Notes: a model not told the origin generated them from the sequence alone. A stretch of DNA of 64,000 nucleotides from Nodosilinea sp. WJT8-NPBG4 (GCA_019359285.1 JAHHHQ010000065.1:1-64000); one strand, 5' to 3'; shown: positions 17,197-26,582, counted from the first letter of the stretch. Numbers and translations: made by a program.

Positions 17197-18273
17197 CTAG
17201 CTTTTAACCAATCGACTGGAATAATTCTCGTGAATCCAGTTATGGTAATCATCGGATTGCACTTGTTTAACCCAGGCAACGTTTTCAAGATACCATTTAA
17301 CGGTCTTTAACAGGCCACTATCAAAGATTTCTTTAGGTTCCCAACCTAGTTCAGCATGAATTTTTCTACAATCGATGGCATAGCGTTTGTCATGTCCAGG
17401 GCGATCCTTAACAAAGGTAATCAACGAGGAATGCTTAATGCTACCTTTGGGCGCCAGATCATCCAGCAACGCGCAAATAGATTCCACTACGGAAAGATTG
17501 GTCTTCTCATTAAGACCACCAATGTTATAAGTTTCACCTATAGCTCCTCTTTGAATAACTTGATAAATTGCATCACAGTGATCTTCAACATAAAGCCAAT
17601 CCCTAATGTTTTGGCCATCTCCATAAATCGGCAATGGTTTGCCCTCAAGAGCACTAAGGATAGTAAAAGGAATTAGTTTTTCGGGAAACTGGTAGGGGCC
17701 ATAGTTATTCGAGCAGTTAGTGGTAAGTGTAGGTAGTCTATAGGTGTGATGATAGGCTCGAACTAAATGATCCGATGCTGCTTTGCTTGCGGAGTAAGGA
17801 CTATTAGGTGCGTAAGGAGTAGTTTCACAAAAAGGTGCCTCTTCAGGGCCAAGAGAGCCATAAACCTCATCAGTAGAAACATGGAGGAAGCGAAACGCCC
17901 TTTGGTCTTCTAGCGACAGTTCATTCCAGTAACTACGAGTAGCTTCTAACAGCCGAAAAGTACCTAGAATATTAGTCTGAATGAACGCCTCGGGCCCAAC
18001 GATGGAGCGATCAACGTGGCTCTCTGCAGCAAAATTCAGAATGGCGCCGGGACGATAACGAAGCAAAATACTGGAAACCAATTCAAGATCGCCAATATCT
18101 CCATGAATAAACTGGTAGCCTGAATCATTCTTCAGTCCGTCTAGGCTATTTGGATTACTAGCATAGGTAAGCTGATCTAAATTGATAATGTTAGCCCATT
18201 GTTCTTGTCGGGCTTTAAGAACAAAGTTAGAACCAATAAAGCCAGATCCACCAGTAACCAGAAAAGTTTTCAT
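17197..18273 (-). CDS. rfbB: dTDP-glucose 4,6-dehydratase
   Basis: 358 residues. An N-terminal Rossmann motif TGGSGFIGSNFV binds NAD, followed by NFAAESHVDRSI, STDEVYGSL and the catalytic Y-x3-K in SPYSASKAASDH. These are hallmarks of RfbB/RmlB, which converts dTDP-glucose to dTDP-4-keto-6-deoxyglucose in rhamnose synthesis. It is followed by rfbA after 58 bp; rfbC and rfbD are not in this window. The gene looks intact throughout, unlike rfbA. Codon and base use is AT-richer than most of the window. Confidence 0.95.
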   Translation of the reverse strand: MKTFLVTGGSGFIGSNFVLKARQEQWANIINLDQLTYASNPNSLDGLKNDSGYQFIHGDIGDLELVSSILLRYRPGAILNFAAESHVDRSIVGPEAFIQTNILGTFRLLEATRSYWNELSLEDQRAFRFLHVSTDEVYGSLGPEEAPFCETTPYAPNSPYSASKAASDHLVRAYHHTYRLPTLTTNCSNNYGPYQFPEKLIPFTILSALEGKPLPIYGDGQNIRDWLYVEDHCDAIYQVIQRGAIGETYNIGGLNEKTNLSVVESICALLDDLAPKGSIKHSSLITFVKDRPGHDKRYAIDCRKIHAELGWEPKEIFDSGLLKTVKWYLENVAWVKQVQSDDYHNWIHENYSSRLVKS

Positions 18274-18897
18274 GCGCTATTCACTGGTATTAAAAAATAA
18301 GAAAATTCAGGAGATAAGGAAAGGCCGCGGTTACTTATACTGCATTGACAATTGATGACCGAAGGCAGTTTTAGCATCGGCACTATACTGCCACTACTTG
18401 CTTACCAGTCTTAGCCAAACAATGACTAGTTAGCCATTGCTGAGTACTCGGAATTTGGCTTAGCCATTGATTTTGTCCACATCGCCTCGAAAAAATTGAT
18501 TGCGATTAGTACCTTTTGCTCAATAGGGTCTGTGAGAAAGAGGAGAGCTATTATGGTCTTGCGACTGATCTTAAGCTTTTGGACTAGCTTTGGAGCGAGG
18601 GCGATCGCAGGCTTTTGTAGTGCATCCTTAACGCCCTAATTGCCTCGCTGGTGCGAGCTATATGATGGCCTTTGCGGTGGTAATGCTGGGACTACTGCAA
18701 GTTCTGTTTGGCCTTACACCCTGTAGGGCGATACATCGTCACTACTGCTATACAAGCATACTGAGCATTGAGGTGATCGATTATGGTGCTACAGCTGTCG
18801 CCGATGCTCAGGCATTAAGAATAGGGCGTTTTGCAATCACCCTCGACTAGATAGAAGTTTGCAGCGTAATTTGTGGCTAGCCATTCGTCCAAAGTCC
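18274..18897. other. Intergenic region of 624 bp with a decayed fragment
   Basis: This lies between the rfbB start and the end of the deacetylase gene. It is mostly AT-rich without a conserved gene. A 28-codon frame starting at the ATG at 18553, after AGGAGAG, ends quickly and is not recognisable. The segment 18659-18764 holds a SulP-like remnant, listed separately. Confidence 0.45.
18659..18764 (+). pseudogene. Decayed SulP/BicA-like transporter fragment
   Basis: The frame from 18659 reads YMMAFAVVMLGLLQVLFGL, very like the SulP/BicA segment AMAFTVVMxAGxxQIxFG. After a frame change near 18722 the sequence reads VGRYIVTTAIQAY and stops at 18764, resembling LGKYVTMMPYTV, which follows in that family. 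Neither side extends to a full gene, so this looks like a small relic of a bicarbonate-type SulP transporter, distinct from the intact SulP gene 3.5 kb upstream. The match is short and judged from memory of the family. Confidence 0.35.
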
Positions 18898-19842
18898 TTA
18901 CAATCCTAGTCGAGCGCTAATGGTGGCCAGTACCGACTCGCTAAGCGCGTTGTAGTCATAGCCACCCTCGAGGCCAAGCAGAATTTTGTCGGTAACGTTT
19001 AGGCACTGGCGAGTAAAGATGCCAAAGTCTTTGGGGGAGAGGTTAACACTGGCTAGGGGGTCAGCGGCGTTAGCGTCATACCCAGCACTGATGATGAGCA
19101 AATCGGGAGCGAAGGACTTGAGGAAGGGAATTACCTTTTGGTCAAACTTTATCTGATAGTCGTCGCTGGCACTGCCAGGGGGCATGGGTAAGTTCAAAAC
19201 GTTTTGGTGAAAGCCGGTTTCGCTGCTGTGGCCTGTGCCGGGGTAGGCAGGAAGCTGGTGGAGGGAGCAGTAGGCGATCGCCGCAGTCTCCTCCACCAAA
19301 GCTTGGGTGCCGTTGCCGTGGTGCACATCCCAATCGAGGATAGCAACGCGATTGATCGCAGACTGGTCCAAAGCGTAGTGGGCCGCGATCGCCGCATTGG
19401 AGAATAGACAAAAGCCCATGCCGCGATCGCGCACCGCATGGTGCCCCGGTGGCCGCGCCAAGACAAACGCCGAGTGCCCTGTGTCAAGCACGTAATCAAC
19501 GCCGTCAAGCCAGGCGCTCACCGCCAGCCGCGCTACGGCGTAGCTAGCCTCAGACACCACGGTATCGCCGTCAATGTGGCCACCGCCCGCATGGGCAATT
19601 TCCCGCAGGGCCGTGACATAGCGGGGGTTGTGAAGCCGGGTGATCAGGGTGTCCACGTCCCGCTGGTTCACCGGGGTAGGCTCACGCCAGTCGAGGTGGT
19701 CGGCCCAGGCAACTGTCTCTAAAGCAGCCACAATCGCTTTCAATCGGCCCGCATTTTCGGGATGGAAACTGCCGGTATCGTGGGTCAAAAAATCAGGCGA
19801 ATAGATAATGGCAAAATCGGCCAAGGTGAGAGCGTGGTGCAC
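18898..19842 (-). CDS. Histone deacetylase-family / acetylpolyamine amidohydrolase-like protein
   Basis: 314 residues of the arginase-deacetylase fold. Visible landmarks are HPENAGRLKAIV near the N-terminus, the active-site RPPGHHA (His-His pair), VAILDWDVHHGNGTQ with zinc ligands Asp and His, and a later ISAGYDANAADPL with the third ligand. Such bacterial enzymes remove acetyl groups from lysines, polyamines or small molecules in the cytosol. The start is a GTG at 19842. The gene is divergent from gyrA with about 250 bp between. Confidence 0.92.
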   Translation of the reverse strand: MHHALTLADFAIIYSPDFLTHDTGSFHPENAGRLKAIVAALETVAWADHLDWREPTPVNQRDVDTLITRLHNPRYVTALREIAHAGGGHIDGDTVVSEASYAVARLAVSAWLDGVDYVLDTGHSAFVLARPPGHHAVRDRGMGFCLFSNAAIAAHYALDQSAINRVAILDWDVHHGNGTQALVEETAAIAYCSLHQLPAYPGTGHSSETGFHQNVLNLPMPPGSASDDYQIKFDQKVIPFLKSFAPDLLIISAGYDANAADPLASVNLSPKDFGIFTRQCLNVTDKILLGLEGGYDYNALSESVLATISARLGL

Positions 19843-20089
19843 GGCAAACTCAGGGGTGGTGAACTACTACGAATTAAGGATGAAGCTGGGGCGGTGAAAC
19901 GTCGCTAAATCAAGCCTCTTGCGCCCCTTTACCCACCATAGCGTCTGCTGATTTGAACCGGGGAATTCGTGCTAAAATATAACTCACATGAGTCCGCAAA
20001 AAACATGCTGATTAAGCGCTATTCAGCACCGCTCGGTGCGAGGGTCTGACTAGCGCTTTGTTGTTCGCAAATTCGGAGTTTTTTAGCCT

Positions 20090-22735
20090 ATGGCAACCCC
20101 AGAAGAGCGTATCGTCCCCACGGATCTGCGCGTTGAAATGCAAAGCTCTTACCTGGAATACGCCATGAGCGTGATCGTGGGTCGGGCACTGCCAGATGCC
20201 AGGGACGGGCTCAAGCCGGTGCACCGCCGCATTCTCTATGCCATGCACGAGCTTGGTTTAGCTGCCGATCGCCCCTTTCGCAAATGCGCCCGTGTAGTCG
20301 GAGAAGTGCTGGGTAAGTATCACCCCCACGGTGACACAGCGGTGTATGACGCCCTAGTGCGCATGGCCCAAGATTTCTCCATGCGCATGCCGCTGATTAA
20401 CGGCCACGGCAACTTTGGTTCGATCGACAACGACCCTCCAGCGGCGATGCGATACACCGAGTGTCGTCTGCAATCGTTGACCAGCGACTCGCTGCTGCAA
20501 GACATTGAGTCTGACACGGTCGATTTTGCTGACAACTTCGACGGCTCCCAGCAAGAGCCGGTGGTAATGCCCTCCCGGCTGCCCCAGCTGCTGCTCAACG
20601 GCTCCTCGGGTATTGCCGTGGGGATGGCGACCAACATTCCGCCCCACAACCCCGGCGAGCTGATCGACGGCGTGATTGCGCTGATCAACAACCCCGACAT
20701 TTCCACCGCCGAGCTAATGGAAATCATTCCTGGCCCTGACTTCCCCACGGGTGGGCAGATTTTGGGTCGCAGCGGCATTCGCGATGCCTACATGACCGGG
20801 CGCGGCTCGGTCACCATGCGCGGCGTGGCCAGCATGGAAACCATTGAGCACCGAGGCCGGCCCGATCGCGAAGCCATCATCATCACCGAGCTGCCCTACC
20901 AAACCAATAAGGCGGGGATGATCGAGCGCATCGCCGAAATGGTGAACGAGCGCCGCCTGGAAGGAATTTCGGATATTCGCGATGAGAGCGATCGCGACGG
21001 CATGCGCATCGTGATCGAGCTGAAGCGTGACGCCTACCCTCGGGTGGTGCTCAACAACCTCTACAAGCAGACGCCGCTGCAAAACAACTTTGGCGTCAAC
21101 ATGCTGGCCCTGGTTAACAGTGAACCTCAGCTGCTTGGCCTTAAGCGCATGCTGGAGGTCTTCCTTGAGTTCCGCGAAGAGACCATTGTACGCCGTACTC
21201 AATACGAGCTGCGCCGGGCCCAAGAGAAAGACCACATCCTCCAGGGCTATCTGATTGCTCTGACGAATTTAGACGCCATTATTGCGCGGATTCGTGGTGC
21301 GGCCGATACCCCCGCTGCCAAGCAAGAGCTGATGGATACCTACAGTCTGTCAGACTTGCAGGCTGACGCCATTCTGCAGATGCAGCTGCGTCGCCTCACC
21401 GCGCTGGAGGCTGACAAAATTCAGCAGGAGCACGAAGAGCTGGTCGCTAAAATCACCGACCTGGAAGATATTTTGGCCCGTCGCGAGCGGGTGCTCGAAA
21501 TCATCATCACCGAGCTGGGTGAGCTCAAGGCCAAGCACAATAGCCCCCGCCGCACCGTCATTGAAATGGATGATGCGGAACTGACCGACATCTCCCTGAT
21601 TGCCAATGAGCAGGTGGTCATTCTGGTCACCGACCAGGGCTATATCAAGCGGATGCCGGTGGCCACCTTTGAGGCCCAGAGCCGCGCCACCCGGGGCAAG
21701 GCTGGGGCCAAGATGAAGGAAGACGACGGCGTGCAGCACTTCATTACCTGCTACACCCACGACTACCTGCTGTTCTTTAGCGATCGCGGCGTCACCTACG
21801 CCCTGCGGGCTTACCAGATTGCCGAAGGTTCTCGGACCTCGCGGGGTATGCCCATTGTGCAGATGCTGCCCATTCCCAAAGAAGAGGCGATTACCTCGGT
21901 GCTGGCGGTGCGCGAGTTTACCGACGAAGAATACCTGGTGATGCTCACCCAGGGCGGCTTTGTGAAGAAAACAGCCCTGTCCGCCTTTAGCAACATTCGC
22001 ACCAATGGGTTAATTGCCATTTCCCTTGAAGAGGGCGACCACCTCAGGTGGGTACGCCTTGCCCGCAACACCGACAGCATTTTGATCGGCTCCCGCCGGG
22101 GCATGACAATTCACTTCAAGGCTGATGACGACCAGCTGCGGCCCCTGGGTCGTCCCACTCGTGGGGTGCGAGCCATGTCTCTGCGCAAAGGCGATGAGCT
22201 GATCAGCATGGATATTCTGCCTAGCCAGGTGGTGGAAGCGGTGGTGCAGGCCACGGAGGCGGGCAGCAACAGCGACGATGACGACGATCTCGTGACCAAC
22301 GGCAGTGAGGGTGGCCCCTGGGTGCTGGTCATTACCGCGTCGGGTCTAGGCAAGCGGGTGCCGGTGGCCAAGTTCCGGCTGCAAAACCGGGCGGGTATGG
22401 GGCTGATGGCGATCAAGTTCCGCAAGCGCGACGATGCCTTGGCCTCGCTGCTGGTGGTGGGCGAGGGCGATGAGCTGATGCTGGTAACTAACCGGGGCAT
22501 CATCATTCGCCAGCGAGTCAACGACATCTCGATTCAGTCGCGACCGGCGACCGGGGTGCGGTTGCAGCGGCTCGATGCGGAGGATGCGATCGCCGCCGTT
22601 GCCGTTGTACCCCCTGCGCTGCAGGAGGAACCCTTCGAAGACACAGTAGACGCGATTGTGGAAGCGATCGAGGAAGCTACCGAGGTATCCACCGAAGTCA
22701 CTCTTGAAGTCCCTGCTGAGGAAGAGCTAACCTGA
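20090..22735 (+). CDS. gyrA: DNA gyrase / topoisomerase IV subunit A
   Basis: 881 residues. The N-terminal breakage-reunion domain contains ARDGLKPVHRRILYAM, the quinolone-region motif HPHGDTAVYDALVRMAQ (Thr at the usual Ser position) and the catalytic tyrosine in PAAMRYTECRL. The C-terminal half holds the beta-pinwheel repeats, ending in an acidic tail rich in Glu/Val after about 850. The position of the GyrA box reads QSRATRGKAG, which departs from the usual QRRGGKG. Cyanobacteria can carry two GyrA/ParC-like proteins, so the symbol is provisional. It acts with GyrB to introduce negative supercoils. Confidence 0.9.
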   Translation: MATPEERIVPTDLRVEMQSSYLEYAMSVIVGRALPDARDGLKPVHRRILYAMHELGLAADRPFRKCARVVGEVLGKYHPHGDTAVYDALVRMAQDFSMRMPLINGHGNFGSIDNDPPAAMRYTECRLQSLTSDSLLQDIESDTVDFADNFDGSQQEPVVMPSRLPQLLLNGSSGIAVGMATNIPPHNPGELIDGVIALINNPDISTAELMEIIPGPDFPTGGQILGRSGIRDAYMTGRGSVTMRGVASMETIEHRGRPDREAIIITELPYQTNKAGMIERIAEMVNERRLEGISDIRDESDRDGMRIVIELKRDAYPRVVLNNLYKQTPLQNNFGVNMLALVNSEPQLLGLKRMLEVFLEFREETIVRRTQYELRRAQEKDHILQGYLIALTNLDAIIARIRGAADTPAAKQELMDTYSLSDLQADAILQMQLRRLTALEADKIQQEHEELVAKITDLEDILARRERVLEIIITELGELKAKHNSPRRTVIEMDDAELTDISLIANEQVVILVTDQGYIKRMPVATFEAQSRATRGKAGAKMKEDDGVQHFITCYTHDYLLFFSDRGVTYALRAYQIAEGSRTSRGMPIVQMLPIPKEEAITSVLAVREFTDEEYLVMLTQGGFVKKTALSAFSNIRTNGLIAISLEEGDHLRWVRLARNTDSILIGSRRGMTIHFKADDDQLRPLGRPTRGVRAMSLRKGDELISMDILPSQVVEAVVQATEAGSNSDDDDDLVTNGSEGGPWVLVITASGLGKRVPVAKFRLQNRAGMGLMAIKFRKRDDALASLLVVGEGDELMLVTNRGIIIRQRVNDISIQSRPATGVRLQRLDAEDAIAAVAVVPPALQEEPFEDTVDAIVEAIEEATEVSTEVTLEVPAEEELT

Positions 22736-22767
22736 CTATTGCCTCGCCCTTGAGAAAGGAAGTCGCC

Positions 22768-23181
22768 ATGGTAGATCTGGGGTTAACCCACATTGCCCTG
22801 CCCGTTGCTGACGTAGAACGAAGCACTGCGTTCTATAAAGCCTATGCGGCGATGGAGGTGATTCATCACCGGGTCGATCAGGCGACGGGGGTTAACGTTG
22901 TGTGGTTATCTGACCACACGCGCCCGTTTGCGATCGTGCTGATTGAGCAAACTGCGGTGCAGCCCCTGCTAACGCCCTTAGCTCACTTGGGAGTCGGCTG
23001 CAAAAGCCGTGAAGCAGTGGATACGCTGTGCGACCTGTCTCGGCAGGAGAGTTGCTTACTGCAAGGCCCCCAAGATTCGGGCTACCCAGTAGGCTACTGG
23101 GCTTTTTTGCGCGACCCCGATGGCCACACACTGGAACTTTCCTATGCGCAAGAAAGCGGACTAGCCGTAAGGCAAGACTAA
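22768..23181 (+). CDS. VOC-family (glyoxalase/dioxygenase-like) protein
   Basis: 137 residues of the vicinal-oxygen-chelate fold: the opening LTHIALPVADVERSTAFYKAY, a central LAHLGVGCKSREAVDTL, and the closing FLRDPDGHTLELSYAQ with the C-terminal metal-ligand glutamate. The ATG at 22768 is preferred over the in-frame TTG at 22750 because AGGAAG lies five bases before it. It follows gyrA by only 32 bp, so it may be cotranscribed. Members act as glyoxalases, dioxygenases or antibiotic-binding proteins; the substrate is unknown. Confidence 0.88.
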   Translation: MVDLGLTHIALPVADVERSTAFYKAYAAMEVIHHRVDQATGVNVVWLSDHTRPFAIVLIEQTAVQPLLTPLAHLGVGCKSREAVDTLCDLSRQESCLLQGPQDSGYPVGYWAFLRDPDGHTLELSYAQESGLAVRQD

Positions 23182-23279
23182 ATTAATAGCCATCGCCCTT
23201 AAATTCCCGCAGCTTGACGAGCATATCAGCGATAGTAGCTTCTCTTGGCAGTTGGGCGTTAAGTGTACTGGAGGCAAAC

Positions 23280-24170
23280 TTAGGCCGCCTGTTCTGCCGC
23301 TTCGGCAGTTGTAGCGAGGGGAATGACTGTGACAGGGGCAGACTGGGGAGTGAAGCTGTCCCACTGGTTGAGGTATGCAATGAGGTGGCGATCGCCCTCA
23401 AGGATGCGATCGCCCACCATTTCCCGCACTCGCTCCTCCTCCTCCAGATATTGCTCTGCACTAAAGAAGCCGGCAAACCTCGCCGTTCGCAGCCACACCA
23501 GGTAGGTGCTCAGCGCATCGTACTGGTTCTGCTCCACGATGGAGCGCAGATCCCCGTCAACCCACCAATTCACCACATCATGGGGCTCTAGCCCCACCTG
23601 TCCAGGAATGCCCATTGCCGCCGCCAGTTCGTGCAGTGTAGGGGTAGCAATTCCCCAGCCGCTAAGGATGCTCTTCAAATCGATATGGGCATCGCCGTGG
23701 CGGCTAAAGTAATCGCTGCCCCAGCCTTTGTCGGCCCGGCGGCAAAAATCTACCGCCGCAATGCCAGCCACCAGCCCGCGCTGAAGCAAAATTGGCAGGT
23801 CAGCGGTTTGAGAATTAAAGCCCACCAGCTGAGGATGGTGTTGCCCTAGATAACCCAGAAAAGTCGAAATGAGTTCTCCTTCATCTATGAGACGATCGGG
23901 TTGCCTGGGTAGAGTGGTCAGACGCAGGTTGATCTCACCGTTGGTTTGCTGCTCTCGCACCACCGCCGAGACAGCTACCACACGGCACAGCGCTGTTTTG
24001 AGATGGGGCCGAGGTTTTTCTGCGGTGGCCCCAGCCTTAGCCCACATCACTTCAAAAACTTCGGCATCCGATAGCGTTGCTGGCAGGCCATACACGCGCC
24101 GGCCCGATATTGGATCGGGCACCCATTCCAAGTCGAATGCGCATACGTGCCGACCAACGGATTTGAACAT
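23280..24170 (-). CDS. Predicted 3'-5' exonuclease, PolB-exonuclease-like
   Basis: 296 residues. The N-terminus has FDLEWVPD (DxE, exonuclease motif I). The middle has LVGFNSQTADLPILLQR (motif II with Asp), and DALSTYLVWLR later carries the motif III aspartate after HDVVNWWVDGD. The pattern fits the PolB-exo2 group (predicted 3'-5' exonucleases related to the proofreading domain of family B polymerases). It is a stand-alone nuclease that probably trims single-stranded DNA or RNA. It lies 93 bp downstream of the cbiX gene on the same strand. Confidence 0.85.
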   Translation of the reverse strand: MFKSVGRHVCAFDLEWVPDPISGRRVYGLPATLSDAEVFEVMWAKAGATAEKPRPHLKTALCRVVAVSAVVREQQTNGEINLRLTTLPRQPDRLIDEGELISTFLGYLGQHHPQLVGFNSQTADLPILLQRGLVAGIAAVDFCRRADKGWGSDYFSRHGDAHIDLKSILSGWGIATPTLHELAAAMGIPGQVGLEPHDVVNWWVDGDLRSIVEQNQYDALSTYLVWLRTARFAGFFSAEQYLEEEERVREMVGDRILEGDRHLIAYLNQWDSFTPQSAPVTVIPLATTAEAAEQAA

Positions 24171-24263
24171 AGCTACCCCCTGAAAGTGCTAAAAACTTAC
24201 CCAGGCTGGTGCCCGGACGCTGTTTCTAGCATTCCCAGTGCCCCAAGTCTAAGGAACCTGGGC

Positions 24264-25304
24264 CTAGGGAACCTGCCAAGCGCGCTGATGGTAGTCGCCG
24301 GGTTCGGGAAAAAGATCAACGGGTTCGCCATGGTGATGCCCGTGACCGTGACCGTGGTCATGGCCATGACCTTGTTCGTGAGCATGCCCGTGGTCATGCC
24401 CGTGACCGTGCTGACCACCCCCAGCGGCAAGGCGAAATTTGCACATTTCGCAGTTCATTGCCACCTGGCCTAGATGGGTTTCGACTTCGCGATCGCGCAA
24501 AATCTGCATCAGTTGAGGATGGCTTCCCATCTCTGGCAAATAGCTCACCAGCTGCTCTGGATAGGCTGCCTGCTCCTGCTCACAGATACCCATAATTTTC
24601 TTGATCAACACCCCCGTAAAGAGGAAATAGGGCAGCGCAATAATGCGTTTCGGCTCGTACATCCGGGCGCGGCGAAAGCCCTCTTCTAGGCGGGGATGGG
24701 TGATGCCGACAAAGCAAATTTCAACAGTTTTATAGCGGCTGCCCTCCCACACAATGCGGGCTAGCTTGTAGACATCGCCGTTGGCGTCAGGGTCGCTGGC
24801 CCCCCGGCCCACAAACAGCAGCACCGTGTCTTCGCGGGCAATGCCATTGAGGTTAAATCGAGGACTATCTAGCTCCGCCAGCCGCTCCTGCCAAAGCTGA
24901 ATGATGGCCGGGGTAATGCCGAAGTGGCGACCGTAGTGAAAGGTTACCTGGGGGTGGCGCTGGCGAGCCCGATCCAATTCGTTGGTGACATCAAACTTGT
25001 TGTGGCGAGCGGCAAACAGCAAAATTGGCAGCACCGAAATGTCGGTGTAGCCCTTCTCCACACACAGATCTACCCCGTCTTGAATCGTTGGTTCTGTTAG
25101 CTCTAAAAAGCAGGGAATGACGGGACGAGAGGTGTCGAGTTCTTGGTAGGCGGCAGCAAATTCTAGAACGCGATCGCGCCCCTCCGTATCTCGGCTACCA
25201 TGGCCCACCAGCAGCAGCGGTCGCTGGGTCGGCAGCGACGACCAGGTGCCCATAGCACTGGGCGAAAAATCGTTGGGGGTAGTGATAATCGGTGCGATCG
25301 CCAT
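24264..25304 (-). CDS. Sirohydrochlorin chelatase, CbiX-like, with His-rich tail
   Basis: 346 residues with two CbiX/SirB-type halves: RPLLLVGHGSRDTEGRDRVLEF at the start, and DTVLLFVGRGASDPDANGD at mid-protein. LPILLFAARHNKFDV carries the metal-site histidine. The C-terminus has MNCEMC (an MxCxxC pattern) and then about 25 residues dominated by Gly-His and Asp-His pairs. The Bacillus megaterium CbiX is known to carry both an MxCxxC iron-sulfur motif and a His-rich region. It would insert Co2+, Fe2+ or Ni2+ into sirohydrochlorin for cobalamin, siroheme or F430-like products. The His tail probably stores or delivers metal. Confidence 0.9.
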   Translation of the reverse strand: MAIAPIITTPNDFSPSAMGTWSSLPTQRPLLLVGHGSRDTEGRDRVLEFAAAYQELDTSRPVIPCFLELTEPTIQDGVDLCVEKGYTDISVLPILLFAARHNKFDVTNELDRARQRHPQVTFHYGRHFGITPAIIQLWQERLAELDSPRFNLNGIAREDTVLLFVGRGASDPDANGDVYKLARIVWEGSRYKTVEICFVGITHPRLEEGFRRARMYEPKRIIALPYFLFTGVLIKKIMGICEQEQAAYPEQLVSYLPEMGSHPQLMQILRDREVETHLGQVAMNCEMCKFRLAAGGGQHGHGHDHGHAHEQGHGHDHGHGHGHHHGEPVDLFPEPGDYHQRAWQVP

Positions 25305-25566
25305 AGGTGCTCAAAATGCCGCAGTGATACTAAATCTAACCCTCAGTCCAGCCTAAAGATATCACTAGTGAAAATTTGGCCCACAGCAGCCTAGGAGCAA
25401 ACGCTAACCTAGACCCAGTTCAACCCTCAATGCCAAATTGACCGTTGGATAATTCAAAGCCAGGGGCAAAATGACTATAAAATCGCAGCCAGATAAAAAT
25501 CAGTCTGCTTGGTTATCTTAGCCCAGGCCAGAGCATAGAACCATCCTGGGGGTGGGCATTACCACT

Positions 25567-26370
25567 ATGGAAGAACTAACCAACGAGAAGCAGGAAACCT
25601 GGCGCGAACGCCTGCGCGGCCACCTAGACACCACCGACACGATGCCTGGTCGGGTAGTCAATGGCGCGATCGTGCTGCTGATCTTTCTGTCCGCCGCCAT
25701 TTTTGTAATCAAAAGCTACCCGATCTCTCCGGCCCTGGATGGCTGGCTGGATGTTCTCGACTGGCTGATCGTGCTGGCGTTTACCCTCGAGTATGGTCTG
25801 CGTCTCTGGACAGCCCCACGCCCCTGGCAGTATGCCTTTAGCCTTTACGGCCTAATCGACCTAATCGCCATTCTGCCCTCCTGGGTTGGCGTCTTTGACG
25901 TTCGTTTTTTGCGCTTTTTTAGGTCACTGCGAATTTTGCGCTTAGTGCGCATTTTCAACGACCGGCTCTGGTTTGGCCAAGTAACCAGCACCGACAGCCT
26001 AATCTTGATTCGCATTCTGCTCACCTTAGGAGCAATTATCTTTATCTACTCCGGCCTGATTTTTCAGGTCGAGCACCCCAACAACCCCGAAAATTTTGGC
26101 ACGTTTTTAGATGCGCTCTATTTCGCCGTGGTCACGATGACCACGGTGGGCTACGGCGACGTTACCCCAATCTCAGAAACCGGGCGGGGGCTCACAGTGA
26201 TGATGATTCTCACCGGCATTGCCCTCATTCCCGCCCAAATCAGCAGCTTGATTCGGCAACTGGGCAAAGTTTCCCAGCCGCAGCACTTGCCTTGCCCCAG
26301 CTGCGGCCTCACCCTCCACGATGACGATGCCCAATTTTGCAAACGTTGCGGTACTCTTCTAGAGCCCTAG
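25567..26370 (+). CDS. Voltage-gated-type potassium channel with zinc-ribbon tail
   Basis: About 267 residues from the ATG at 25567; a GTG at 25552 is an in-frame alternative. The layout is a short cytosolic N-terminus, S1-S4-like membrane segments with an arginine-rich S4 (FLRFFRSLRILRLVRIF), and a pore helix with the K+ selectivity filter TVGYGD. A C-terminal CPSC-x14-CKRC zinc ribbon ends the protein. The S4 arginines suggest voltage dependence. The zinc ribbon on the cytosolic side might mediate assembly or sensing; that is inference. The upstream 262 bp are shared divergently with cbiX. Confidence 0.88.
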   Translation: MEELTNEKQETWRERLRGHLDTTDTMPGRVVNGAIVLLIFLSAAIFVIKSYPISPALDGWLDVLDWLIVLAFTLEYGLRLWTAPRPWQYAFSLYGLIDLIAILPSWVGVFDVRFLRFFRSLRILRLVRIFNDRLWFGQVTSTDSLILIRILLTLGAIIFIYSGLIFQVEHPNNPENFGTFLDALYFAVVTMTTVGYGDVTPISETGRGLTVMMILTGIALIPAQISSLIRQLGKVSQPQHLPCPSCGLTLHDDDAQFCKRCGTLLEP

Positions 26371-26443
26371 TTAGTAGAGCCCTTTAGCCACGCTGTTCCT
26401 TCAGTAACGAACCATAACGATTATTGAAAAAACAAATAGGCCT

Positions 26444-26472
26444 TTTACCGGATACGGTCTTTCCGGTACAAT
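26444..26472 (+). promoter_or_regulatory. Candidate ftsE promoter with overlapping inverted repeat
   Basis: TTTACC (26444-26449) and TACAAT (26467-26472) are spaced by 17 bp, a good sigma-70-type arrangement. TACCGGA (26446-26452) and TCCGGTA (26462-26468) form a perfect 7-bp inverted repeat with a 9-bp spacer, overlapping both elements, so a regulator bound there would block polymerase. Start of ftsE follows about 110 bp later. Confidence 0.45.
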
Positions 26473-26582
26473 AGCCACCCAAAAGCCCCGTCAGCTCTGT
26501 CCTCGGTGCTGGCTGCGCAGTTCATACGTTTTTGTCAGCCTCACCCCTGAGCCTGTCTAGCCCATCTCAGTTAGGACGTTCC

